Assembly (NCBI GenBank): GCA_965243325.1
Contig: CBDEUQ010000003.1
Span: 248,001-312,000 of the forward strand
Direction: 5' to 3'
Source: JANQOH01 sp965243325
GTDB taxonomy: Bacteria > Pseudomonadota > Alphaproteobacteria > UBA7887
DNA length: 64,000 nt
Within the stretch, counting starts at the first letter, position 1, and the number at the start of each line of letters is the position of its first letter. The notes beneath the pieces were generated by a model. The model ran no database searches and had not been told where the DNA came from. It saw only the letters and a program-made list of their open reading frames with translations. Of the stretch, positions 33,836 to 42,341 are shown in pieces. The translations under genes were made by a program, and so were the position numbers.

Positions 33836-34003
33836 TCGGATATGCCCTCCAAGTTATATTCATGCGATAGTATCATATCGGTGGCGTTACGGTTACCCGA
33901 ATTCCGCCCGATCTCCGCGCCGCCGGCGGCGTCAAGCAGCGCGCGGACGAAAGCAGTTGCAGGGCTTGGGGCTTGGTTTCTTCGGCCCCGGCCGGGGCCC
34001 GCG

Positions 34004-35221
34004 CTATGGCCACACCGGATCGGGCGCCATGTCCGGGAACACCGGGCCGTCGTACGGGTGCGCGTCGGCGACCGCCTCGTCGAGCTCGACGCCGATGCCG
34101 GGGGCGGAGGACGGCACGATGCGGCCGTCCTGCCAGACGATCGGGCTCTTCAGGATCTCGGCGTAGAACCCGTCGAAGCGCTCGATGCTCTCCTGGATCA
34201 GGAAGTTCGGGCTGCAGGCGCCGATCTGGATGTTCGCCGCCGCCTCGATGGGGCCGCAGTAGAGGTGCGGCGCGATCGAGACGTAGTGCGCCTCGGCCAT
34301 GCCGGCGATCTTCTTGGCCTCGAGAATGCCGCCGACGCGGCCAAGCGCCGGCTGGATCGTCGCCGCCGCCTGCGCCTCGAGCAGGGCGGCGAACTCGTAC
34401 TTGGTGGCGAGCCGCTCCCCGGTCGCCACCGGAATCGACGTCGACCGCGCCACGCGCGCCATCTCGGCCACGTTCTCCGGCGGCACCGGCTCCTCCAGCC
34501 ACAGCGGGTGGTACGGCTCCAGCCGCCTGGCGAGCGCGATCGCCGAGGCGGTCGTCGGCTGGCCGTGGGTGCCGATCAGCAGGTCGCACGTGCTGCCCAC
34601 CGCCTCGCGCATGTTGCGGGTCATCAGCTCCGCGTTGTCGAGCGCCGCGAGCGACAGCTGCCGCGGATCGAACGCGCCCATCGGCATGACCGGATCGTAC
34701 TTCACGGCGGTGAAGCCCATCGCCGCGTATTCCGCCGCGCGCCGGGGCCCGGCTTCCGGGTCGCCGAAGATGTCGGCGATTTCCAGCGCGTCGCCGCCGG
34801 CCCCCGCCGCCGCGGCGCTCGGCGGGTAGAGGTAGGTGTACGAGCGCAGGGTCTCGCTCACCCGCCCGCCGAGCAGGTTGTAGACGGGCTGGTCGAGCGC
34901 CTTGCCGACGATGTCCCAGCAGGCGATCTCGATGCCGCTGAGCACGCCCATCAGCGCATGGTCCGGGTGTTGCGCGTAGCCGCGGCTGTAGACCCGCCGC
35001 CACAGCGATTCGATACGGAAGGGGTCGGCGCCGACGGCGTGCTGAGCGGCGACGTCCTCGATCATGCGGCACGTCGTGCGCGGGCTGAAAGGCACGCCGT
35101 AGGCCTCCCCGTAGCCGTGGATGCCGTTGTCCGTCGTCAGCCGGAGGAACACCCAGCAGGGTCCGCCGTGGTGCGGCGGCGGGTTGGCGACCGCCCAGGT
35201 CTTGACGTCGGTGATCTTCAT
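34004..35221 (-). CDS. Enolase-superfamily dehydratase/racemase (mandelate racemase-muconate lactonizing group)
   Basis: This is a 405-residue protein with the enolase-superfamily N-terminal cap and TIM barrel. Recognisable elements are GYGEAYGVPF, GIEIACWDIVGKAL with LLGG, KYDPV, GTHGQ, LEEPVPPEN, TGERLAT, and a catalytic His in IAPHLYCGPIEAAANIQ. This arrangement is that of acid-sugar dehydratases of the galactonate-dehydratase type. In place of the usual D-x-H at the first metal/acid position it has T-H in GTHGQ, a subgroup of unassigned function. The start ATG is backed by GGAGGGCGAC. The porin downstream on the same strand may once have belonged to the same operon, now split by the IS. 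Confidence 0.85.
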   Translation of the reverse strand: MKITDVKTWAVANPPPHHGGPCWVFLRLTTDNGIHGYGEAYGVPFSPRTTCRMIEDVAAQHAVGADPFRIESLWRRVYSRGYAQHPDHALMGVLSGIEIACWDIVGKALDQPVYNLLGGRVSETLRSYTYLYPPSAAAAGAGGDALEIADIFGDPEAGPRRAAEYAAMGFTAVKYDPVMPMGAFDPRQLSLAALDNAELMTRNMREAVGSTCDLLIGTHGQPTTASAIALARRLEPYHPLWLEEPVPPENVAEMARVARSTSIPVATGERLATKYEFAALLEAQAAATIQPALGRVGGILEAKKIAGMAEAHYVSIAPHLYCGPIEAAANIQIGACSPNFLIQESIERFDGFYAEILKSPIVWQDGRIVPSSAPGIGVELDEAVADAHPYDGPVFPDMAPDPVWP

Positions 35222-35588
35222 GTCGCCCTCCCCGTGGCGTGCGGACCGGCGCCGGTGATAGCAGAGGCGTGCGCCGGTGTCGCCTCGGAGAACGGCGCGC
35301 CATGTCGAGCCGGTCGGCCTACGATCCGGGAGCCGGTCAACAAGCAGACCCGCTCCCCGGGAAACGACGGTCCTCTCGACGCGCGAGGCCGCGACCCTGC
35401 TCACACTCTCGCCCCGAACGCCCGACCGCTTTGGCTGAGGTGCGGCTGCGCCCGGCCAGCGGACTGCACCGACTGCCACCGACTTCACGCGGCAACAATG
35501 GTCACATACACTGCATGCGCTCCGGAGATTGCGGCGGCGTGACGCCGTCCCGTCCCGGTCGCAGCGGAATGGCCTGCCGGAAGGGCGG
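35222..35588. other. Divergent intergenic region, nothing recognised
   Basis: These 367 bases separate the dehydratase and a divergent outer-membrane protein gene. They should hold both promoters, but I see no clear promoter pair, palindrome, RNA or gene. Confidence 0.4.
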
Positions 35589-36329
35589 ATGCGAGGTTCC
35601 CGGGACCTGCTGATTGCGGCTTGCATCGTGCTGCTCGCGAGCGCACGGTATGCGGGCGCGCAGGAAGGGCCGTACGTCGGCGTGGCGGCCGGATGGCACC
35701 GGGCCAGCGCCGACTACACCAAGAGCATCGGCCTCGACGTGCCGCCCGCGAGCTATGAGTCAGCGACCAACGGCGCGCGGGGCGGGGTTGGCATGGTGCG
35801 GGCGTCGCTCGGCTACCGCACGTTCGTCGCCGGCCGCCTGTACGTGACAGGGGAGTTCGAGGCGACGTTGCGCGGGGGCGGCGGCGACGGCCCGTCAGGC
35901 TACCTGCGGGAGGGCACGGGCATCGGCGACCGGGACGTGTGGCCGGGCCCATGGAGCGTGCAGAGGAAGGGCGGGCTCGGCATGAACGCCCGGCTGGGGT
36001 ATGCGCCGGGCGGGCTGCTGGGCGAAGGCGGGTCGGTCTATGCCGTCGCCGGGGTGCATTGGGAGCGCGCGACCGTGCGGCGCGGTTCCGACATCGGCGG
36101 GCGATCGATCCGGAGTGCGGCCGATCACACGCTGCGGCCCCGGGTTGCCGGCGTGGGCGTGGAGTGGGGGGACCTGAATAGCCGGATCGGGATCGAGGTC
36201 CGGTACTCGGCGGCTGACCTCAGTTACCGCACTGGCGGGGACGGATCGGCGCTCGGGATGCCGCGCGTCGGCCACCGGTTCGAAGTGCGCGAGGTCGGCG
36301 TCCTGGTGGGCTGCACCCGCTCGTTCTGA
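35589..36329 (+). CDS. Small exported outer-membrane barrel protein, function unknown
   Basis: This is a protein of about 246 residues with a signal peptide (LLIAACIVLLASARYAGAQ). The mature part has the opening EGPYVGVAAGWHRASADY and later GYRTFVAGRLYVTGEFEATL, VYAVAGVHWERATV and EVRYSAADLSYR. It ends in Ser-Phe, which fits an eight-stranded OmpA/opacity-like barrel. A Cys near the C terminus (GCTRSF) is unusual for this class. The start at 35589 is chosen for the GGAAGGGCGG ribosome-binding site and the signal peptide; an upstream in-frame ATG exists. No partner gene is close. Confidence 0.7.
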   Translation: MRGSRDLLIAACIVLLASARYAGAQEGPYVGVAAGWHRASADYTKSIGLDVPPASYESATNGARGGVGMVRASLGYRTFVAGRLYVTGEFEATLRGGGGDGPSGYLREGTGIGDRDVWPGPWSVQRKGGLGMNARLGYAPGGLLGEGGSVYAVAGVHWERATVRRGSDIGGRSIRSAADHTLRPRVAGVGVEWGDLNSRIGIEVRYSAADLSYRTGGDGSALGMPRVGHRFEVREVGVLVGCTRSF

Positions 36330-36631
36330 CCAGGGCGGCAGGGTCGGGCAAGCGGACGCTCCCGGCGCCCCTCGTTCCGCCGGGCGGCGCGCCATCGCCC
36401 CGGTCGACAAATGCGACCCCGGACGCCGCGCCAGAGCCGCCGGCACGTCCTTCGACCGGCACGCATCAAGGAAGGCGCCGGCGTCGCGGCGCCGCGTCGC
36501 GCTGTCACCCGGCGATGCCGGTGCAACCTGTTGAACAATCGAATACTTCGAAACCCCACTGTTGAAGTTGGGTATAGGCAAGGACCGGGCACGTTCGCTA
36601 TGTAGGCGCCGAAGGGGAGCGGAGGGAGCCC
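36330..36631. other. Intergenic region, nothing recognised
   Basis: No gene or RNA is supported in these 302 bases. The last 90 bases are AT-richer and probably hold the promoter of the LLM oxidoreductase gene. Confidence 0.4.
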
Positions 36632-37894
36632 ATGCGTTTCGGTGTGTTCTACGAACTGCAACTGCCCAAGCCGTGGAACCGCGGCGACGAGCGCCGCCTG
36701 TTCGGCGAGGCGCTCGAACAGATCGTCCTCGCCGACCGCCACGGCATCGACTACGCGTGGTGCGTCGAGCATCATTTTCTCGAAGAGTATTCGCACTGCT
36801 CGGCGCCGGAGGTGTTCCTCGCCGCCGCCGCCGCGCGAACCGAACGCATCCGGCTCGGCCACGGCATCCGCCAGGTGATCCCGCGCTACAACCACCCGGC
36901 GCGCACGGCCGAAACGCTGGCGACGCTCGATCTGATCTCCGACGGCCGCGTCGATTTCGGCATCGGCGAAGGTGCGACGCGGCTCGAGCTGCGGGGCTTC
37001 GGCATCGGCGCCAAGGAGAAGCGCGCGCTGGCCATCGAAGCGGCGGAGCAGATCGCCGACATGATGGTGATGACTCCGTATCCGGGCTACGACGGCGCCG
37101 GCTTCCGCATGCCGTGCCGCAACGTGCTGCCGAAACCGCTGCAGGAGCCGCATCCGCCCATGTGGATGGCGTGCACCAACCGCGACACGATCAAGGTCGC
37201 GGCGAGTCTCGGGCTCGGCGCCCTCGCCTTCTCGTTCGTCGATCCGGACGAAGCGCGGTCGTGGACGAAGACCTACTACGACATCGTCAAGTCCGATGCC
37301 TGCGTGCCGGTCGGCCACACGGTGAACGCGAACGTCGCCATGGTTTCGGCGTTCTCGCTCCACGCCGACCGCGCCGAGGCGGTTCGCCGCGGCCAGGAGG
37401 GTTTCGAGTTCTTCGCCTTCGCGCTGCGCTCGCTGGTGACGCGCGACACGGTGCCCGGCCGCACCGACCTGTGGGGCGATTTCCAGGCCCACCGGCGCGA
37501 GGCGGCGTGCGGGAGCGATGGGGCGGCGGACGACGGCGTCTCCCTCGCCGACGTCGCGCACGCGCCGGGGATCGGCACGCCGGACGACTTCATCGCCCAC
37601 GCGCGGTCGTTCCAGGAAGCCGGGGTCGACCAGATCATCCTGCTGCAGCAGGCCGGCAACAACACGCACGCGGAAATCTGCGCCGCGCTCGACCTGTTCG
37701 CCGCCGAGGTCCTGCCGCGCTTCGCCGCCGACCGTGGCGAGCGCGAGCGCGCCAAGGCGGAGGAGCTCGCGCCCGCCGTCGCCGCGGCGCTGGCCCGCAA
37801 GACCGTGCGCGCGCCCCTCGCCGACGACGAGATTCCGGTCGTCGAGGCGTCGGTGGACCGCGTGCGCGTCAACCGCGGCCGCGCCGCGACTTGA
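36632..37894 (+). CDS. LLM-class flavin-dependent oxidoreductase
   Basis: This is a 420-residue bacterial luciferase-like monooxygenase. The start MRFGVFYELQLPKPW, DYAWCVEHHFLEEYSHCSAPEVF (in parts: WCVEHHF, then SAPEVFL), RIRLGHGI, YNHPARTAE, ATLDLISDGRVDFGIGEG and PEPHPPMW-like QEPHPPMWMAC are all family features. These are the F420/FMN pocket and dimer regions. Such enzymes oxidise diverse substrates with reduced flavin; the specific one is unknown. Length is slightly above average because of an insert near residues 285-305. A GGAGGGA ribosome-binding site precedes the ATG. Confidence 0.9.
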   Translation: MRFGVFYELQLPKPWNRGDERRLFGEALEQIVLADRHGIDYAWCVEHHFLEEYSHCSAPEVFLAAAAARTERIRLGHGIRQVIPRYNHPARTAETLATLDLISDGRVDFGIGEGATRLELRGFGIGAKEKRALAIEAAEQIADMMVMTPYPGYDGAGFRMPCRNVLPKPLQEPHPPMWMACTNRDTIKVAASLGLGALAFSFVDPDEARSWTKTYYDIVKSDACVPVGHTVNANVAMVSAFSLHADRAEAVRRGQEGFEFFAFALRSLVTRDTVPGRTDLWGDFQAHRREAACGSDGAADDGVSLADVAHAPGIGTPDDFIAHARSFQEAGVDQIILLQQAGNNTHAEICAALDLFAAEVLPRFAADRGERERAKAEELAPAVAAALARKTVRAPLADDEIPVVEASVDRVRVNRGRAAT

Positions 37895-38007
37895 GGCCTC
37901 CGGCGCGCCGCCGGAGGTCGCGGGCGCCGGTTGACGAAGCCGCGCCCCTGGGCTACCGATATTCGACGTTGCGGCGCGCCGCCGCAGACCCTTACCCAGG
38001 CAGTCGG

Positions 38008-38367
38008 ATGAAGATCGAAGAGGAAAAGCAAGGTTCTCTCGTCATCGTTTCCCCGGTCGGCCGGGTTGACGGGTTCGGCGCCCCCGATCTCGAGAAGCGC
38101 TTCACGGAGGTCGTCGCGCGCGGCGACTCCCTCGTGGTGATGGATTGCGGGCAGATGGACTACATCAGCAGCGCCGGCTTGCGCGCCGTTCTCGTGGGCG
38201 CGAGGAAGTGCCAGCAGAGCGGCGGCCGGTTCGCGCTCTGCGCCCTCCAGCCGGCGTGCAAGTCGGTCATGGAGATCAGCGGCTTTCTGACGATGTTCGA
38301 AGCCTACGAGACGCGCGCCGACGCCGTCGAGGCGGAAGCTGCGGCGAGCGGGGGCGCGTCGTGCTGA
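38008..38367 (+). CDS. STAS-domain anti-sigma factor antagonist
   Basis: This is a 119-residue single STAS domain. The opening beta strand is GSLVIVSPVGRVDGFGAPDLEKRF; the conserved loop is VMDCGQMDYISSAGLRAVL, in which one of the two Ser is the likely phosphorylation site. It is followed by GRFALCALQPACKSVMEISGF. Proteins of this kind bind a serine kinase/anti-sigma factor in a partner-switching circuit. No kinase or phosphatase gene is next to it. Its stop overlaps the start of the GPP34 gene by 7 bases, so the two are made together. Confidence 0.9.
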   Translation: MKIEEEKQGSLVIVSPVGRVDGFGAPDLEKRFTEVVARGDSLVVMDCGQMDYISSAGLRAVLVGARKCQQSGGRFALCALQPACKSVMEISGFLTMFEAYETRADAVEAEAAASGGASC

Positions 38368-39014
38368 CATTCGTCGAGGAGATCGTGCTGCTGACCCTCG
38401 ACGATGACGGCTCGGTGCTGCCCATTCGCGAAACCACCATGGAGTTCGTCATCGCCGGCGCGGCGCTGATGGACCTCGCATTCGCCAACCGCATCGACAC
38501 CGACCCCGAGCGGCTGGACATCCTCGACCCGACCAAGACCGGGAATCCGATGCTCGACCGCGCCTTCGAGCGCATCGCCGCGTGCAGCGAGCCGCGCAGC
38601 GTCGGCGCAAGCATCGAGAACCTGGCGGGGCCCGAGGCGCGGGAGATCCGCGAGATGGCGCTGGCCAAGCTCGTCGAGCGCGGCATCCTGCAGCGCCGGG
38701 ACGAGAAGATCCTGTGGGTGTTCCAGGCGCGTCGCTACCCGGTCATCGACGGCCGGGCGGAACGCGAGGCCAAGCTGCGGATCGCCGGCGTGCTGCTGTC
38801 GGACGAGGCGCCGGACCCGAGGGACGTCGCCCTGATCTGTCTGGCCGACGTGTGCAAGATCCTGCCCGACATCTTCTCGGTCCGCGAGATCGAGAAGATC
38901 GGCCCCAGGGTCGAGCAGATCCGCCGCATGGACCTGATCGGCCGCACGATCGGCGGCGCGGTCGCCGAGATCGAGCGGTCGATCATGATCGCGATGACCC
39001 AGACGCCGCACTGA
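38361..39014 (+). CDS. GPP34 (Golgi phosphoprotein 3)-family protein
   Basis: This is a protein of about 217 residues with the GPP34 fold: an N-terminal LTFVEEIVLLTLDDDG, then EFVIAGAALMDLAFANRI, LAKLVERGILQRRDEKILWVF, and DVALICLADVCKILPDIFS. In eukaryotes GOLPH3 binds phosphatidylinositol-4-phosphate at Golgi membranes; bacterial versions have no settled role but probably bind lipid or membrane. The start is the GTG overlapping the STAS stop. The pairing of STAS and GPP34 suggests a regulated membrane-associated function. Confidence 0.85.
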   Translation: MLTFVEEIVLLTLDDDGSVLPIRETTMEFVIAGAALMDLAFANRIDTDPERLDILDPTKTGNPMLDRAFERIAACSEPRSVGASIENLAGPEAREIREMALAKLVERGILQRRDEKILWVFQARRYPVIDGRAEREAKLRIAGVLLSDEAPDPRDVALICLADVCKILPDIFSVREIEKIGPRVEQIRRMDLIGRTIGGAVAEIERSIMIAMTQTPH

Positions 39015-39173
39015 CGACGCCGCACTGACGGCGCTGCCGGGCGGTGAACACGCAGGAAGGGAAGCGTCTTCCGGCGCCGGCCGGAGGGGTGGTAGTCTCG
39101 CCGTCCGGATGCGACGGGCGGCGGCCGGCGAACGTTCGGCCGCGTCCGCGCAGCAAGCGATGGCGGGTCTCGC

Positions 39174-42100
39174 ATGGCGGACAGGACGACGGCATGGAGG
39201 GACCCCGGAGCCCCGCTCCCCGCCGCCGGCGATGAGGACGCCTGCCGCATCCACTGGGACCGCTGGCGCGAGGCGGCGCAGCGGAACGCCGACGCCGCGA
39301 CCGGCGGCTTCGCCGAGGCCGCGCCCGACGACCCCGCCGCGGCCCCGCTGCTGACGGCGATCTTCGGCAACAGTCCGTACCTCAGCCGCGGCCTCATCGC
39401 CGACCAGACCTTCGCCCGGGTCCTGATCGAGGACGGGCCCGACGTCGCCTGCGCCGCGGCAGAGGCCGCGCTGGACGGCGGCCCGGAGGCCGAGTCGACG
39501 GACGACCTCATGGAACGCCTGCGGACGGCCAAGCGGCGGGCCGCGCTGGCGATCGCGCTCGCCGACATCGCCTCGGTCTGGCCGCTCGAGGCGACCACCG
39601 CGGCGTTGTCGCGCATCGCCGAGTCGGCGCTGCGCGCGACCTGCCGGCACCTCCTGCGGCAGCGTCACGACGCCGGCGACCTCGCCCTGCCGGCGCCGGA
39701 CGCGCCCGAGCGCGGCTCGGGGCTGATCGTTCTCGGCATGGGCAAGCTCGGCGCGCGGGAGCTGAACTACTCCAGCGACATCGACCTCATCGTGCTCTAC
39801 GACGACGACACCGCGCCGCTCGCCGGCGGCAGCGGCCCGCAGGCGCTGTTCAACCGGCTCGCCCGGCACCTCGTCCGCGTCATGAGCGAGCTCACGGCGC
39901 ACGGGTACGTGTTCCGCACCGACCTGCGGCTCCGGCCCGATCCGGCGTCCACGCCTCTCGCCCTCTCCGTCCGCGCCGCCCGCCTCTACTACGAGACCGC
40001 GGGTCGGAACTGGGAGCGCGCCGCCATGATCAAGGCGCGCCCCGTGTCCGGCGACATGGAGGCGGGGGAGGCGTTTCTCGATGCGCTCCGCCCCTTCGTC
40101 TGGCGGCGCCGGCTCGACTTCGCCGCGGTCCAGGACATCCAGACGGTCAAGCGGCAGATCGACGCGGCGCGCGGCGGCGGCGAGGTCGCCGCCGCCGGGC
40201 ACAACGTCAAGCTCGGACGCGGCGGCATCCGCGAGATCGAGTTCTTCGTCCAGGCGCAGCAACTGCTGTGGGGCGGGCGGAACCGGGACCTGCGCCCGCG
40301 CGGCACGCTGGCGGCGCTTGAGGCGCTCGTCGCCGCGGGTCATCTGACCGGCGGCGCCGCGACCGAGCTGCGGTCGGCCTACGAGTTCCACCGCCGCCTC
40401 GAGCACCGGCTGCAGATGGTGAACGACGCGCAGACCCACAGCCTTCCCGCCGACGACGCCGGCATGGCGCGGATCGCGGCGTTTTTCGCCTTCCGCTCGA
40501 CGGCGGCGTTTTCCGATGCGCTGCTCGCCCGCCTGCGCACCGTGGAGCGCCATTACGCGGCGCTGTTCGCGCGCGACACCGACGCCGCCGACGCCGGCGA
40601 CCTTGCGTTCTCCGCCGACGCCGAGGACGACCCGGGAACGCTCGCCGCGCTGGCGGACGCCGGCTACGGAGACCCGCCGCGCGTGGCGGCGACGGTGCGG
40701 GACTGGCTCGCCGGCCGCTATCCGGCGACGCGCGACGCGCGCGCCCGCGAGCTCGTGTCCGACCTCGCCCCGGCGATCGTGCGGGCGTTCGCCGGCGCGG
40801 CCGACCCCGACGCGGCGCTGCGGCGGTTCGACGCGTTCCTCGCCCGGCTGCCGGCCGGCATCCGGCTGCTGTCGCTGTTCGCCGCCCACCCCGCGCTGCT
40901 CGGCCTGGTTGCCGAAATCGTCGGCTCCGCGCCCCGCCTCGCCGACCGGCTGGCGCGCCGCCCTGACCTGCTGGACAGCGCGCTCAGCCGCGATTTCGCC
41001 GACCTCGACGTGCCCGACGACGCGGACCTCGACGAAGGCGTCGCCGAGGCTGCGCGGCGCGGTCTCGTGCGCCTGTTCTACGCCCGCGAGTTCGGCGCCG
41101 ACGAGATGCGCGCCGAGCTCGCCGCCGCGTCGCGCGAGGCGGACGGCATGGAAGACCTGATGCGCGCGCAGCGCCACTGGACCGGCGAGCGCACCTTCCA
41201 GATCGACGTCCACGTGCTGCGCGGCCTGCTCACCCCGGTCGAGGCCGCCGGCCCGCTGTCGGAGATCGCCGACGCCTGTCTCGCGGCGCTGCTGCCGGCG
41301 GTGGCGGACGCGTTCGCCGCCCGGCACGGCCGCGTGCCCGGCGGCGAGACCGCGCTCGTGGCCCTGGGCGACCTCGGCAGCCGCGAGATGGCGGCCGATT
41401 CCGCGCTCGACCTTCTGCTCGTCTACGACCATCCCGCCGACGCCGAAGCGTCCGACGGCGCAACCCCCCTGCCGCCCGACCGCTACTACGCCGGCCTGTG
41501 CCGGCGCCTGGTCGCCGCCGTCGCCGCGCCGACGGCGGAGGGCGCGCTGTACGCGCTCGACATGAGACCGCGGCCGTCGGGCACCGCCGGCCCGGTCGCC
41601 TGTTCGCTGCGCGCGTTCGTCGAACGACACGGCGCCGAAGCCGCCACCTGGGAGCGGCAGGCGCTGACCCGGGCTCGGGTCGTCTGCGCCGACGGCGGGC
41701 TCGCCGAACGCTTCGTTGCGGCGCGGCGCGCGACGCTGGCGCGGCCGTGCGACGGTCGCGCGCTCGCCGCCGACATCCTCAAATCGCGCGAGCGGGCGCG
41801 GCCCGGGCGCGAAGCCGCGGCGGCCGGCTCGATCGCGCACCGGCCGGGCGGCCTCCTCGACGTGGAGGCCCTGTCCGGCTTCCTGCAACTGCGGCACGCG
41901 GCCGAGACGCCGGAGATTCTGGCCGGCGATGCCATATCCGTGTTCGAGGCCGCGGGCGCGGGCGCGCTGATCGACGCGGACACGGCGCGCGAGCTGGCGG
42001 ACGCGGCGCGGCTGTGGCGCAACCTGCAGGGCATCCTGCGCCTGACCGCGGGCGCGGACGTCGTCGAGGAGAACGCGACCGGCATGGTCCGCGACGTCGT

Positions 42101-42212
42101 CGGCCGGTCGTCCGGCCGCATCGTCTTCGACGCCCTCGTCCAGTCGATCGAGGAGACGGCATCCCGCGCCGCGGCGCATTTCGACCGGCTGCTGGCGCCT
42201 CCCGGCGCCTGA
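39174..42212 (+). CDS. glnE: Glutamine synthetase adenylyltransferase/adenylyl-removing enzyme GlnE
   Basis: This is a 1012-residue two-headed nucleotidyltransferase that adds and removes AMP on glutamine synthetase under PII control. The N-terminal adenylyl-removing domain is intact: GMGKLGARELNYSSDIDLI at about residues 187-205 with the D-x-D pair. The linker and GlnD/GlnE-type helical domains follow. The C-terminal adenylyltransferase motif, GDLGSREMAADSALDLLLVYD, starts about residue 732; there the expected SDLD reads SALD and the usual Lys of GKLG is Asp, so the transfer site looks damaged. The gene is otherwise full length without frameshift. The ATG follows a weak ribosome-binding site. 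Confidence 0.93.
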   Translation: MADRTTAWRDPGAPLPAAGDEDACRIHWDRWREAAQRNADAATGGFAEAAPDDPAAAPLLTAIFGNSPYLSRGLIADQTFARVLIEDGPDVACAAAEAALDGGPEAESTDDLMERLRTAKRRAALAIALADIASVWPLEATTAALSRIAESALRATCRHLLRQRHDAGDLALPAPDAPERGSGLIVLGMGKLGARELNYSSDIDLIVLYDDDTAPLAGGSGPQALFNRLARHLVRVMSELTAHGYVFRTDLRLRPDPASTPLALSVRAARLYYETAGRNWERAAMIKARPVSGDMEAGEAFLDALRPFVWRRRLDFAAVQDIQTVKRQIDAARGGGEVAAAGHNVKLGRGGIREIEFFVQAQQLLWGGRNRDLRPRGTLAALEALVAAGHLTGGAATELRSAYEFHRRLEHRLQMVNDAQTHSLPADDAGMARIAAFFAFRSTAAFSDALLARLRTVERHYAALFARDTDAADAGDLAFSADAEDDPGTLAALADAGYGDPPRVAATVRDWLAGRYPATRDARARELVSDLAPAIVRAFAGAADPDAALRRFDAFLARLPAGIRLLSLFAAHPALLGLVAEIVGSAPRLADRLARRPDLLDSALSRDFADLDVPDDADLDEGVAEAARRGLVRLFYAREFGADEMRAELAAASREADGMEDLMRAQRHWTGERTFQIDVHVLRGLLTPVEAAGPLSEIADACLAALLPAVADAFAARHGRVPGGETALVALGDLGSREMAADSALDLLLVYDHPADAEASDGATPLPPDRYYAGLCRRLVAAVAAPTAEGALYALDMRPRPSGTAGPVACSLRAFVERHGAEAATWERQALTRARVVCADGGLAERFVAARRATLARPCDGRALAADILKSRERARPGREAAAAGSIAHRPGGLLDVEALSGFLQLRHAAETPEILAGDAISVFEAAGAGALIDADTARELADAARLWRNLQGILRLTAGADVVEENATGMVRDVVGRSSGRIVFDALVQSIEETASRAAAHFDRLLAPPGA

Positions 42213-42243
42213 GCGCCCGACCTTTCAGCTCTCGCAGATGTCC

Positions 42244-42257
42244 CGGACCGCGGTCCG
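42244..42257. promoter_or_regulatory. Perfect 14-bp palindrome in the trpE(G) upstream region
   Basis: CGGACCGCGGTCCG is fully self-complementary and lies 85 bases before the trpE(G) ATG. A second inverted repeat GACCTT-GGA-AAGGTC spans 42284-42298. No Trp-rich leader peptide is visible, so a protein operator is more likely than classical attenuation. Confidence 0.4.
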
Positions 42258-42341
42258 CGCCGTTCGCTCTCGGTCGTTTGCGCGACCTTGGAAAGGTCCG
42301 TACATAACCCCGGCTGCAAGGCCCCTTCGGAGACCGACGCG

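Noticed and set aside
38304..42179. Very long open frame (1291 codons) opposite glnE
   Set aside because: It is Arg/Gly/Val-rich with no domain-like content and lies wholly antisense to a clear glnE gene; in very high GC DNA such frames are expected by chance.
42213..42341. trp attenuator leader
   Set aside because: No short peptide with tandem Trp codons and no T-run after the hairpin; only palindromes are present.
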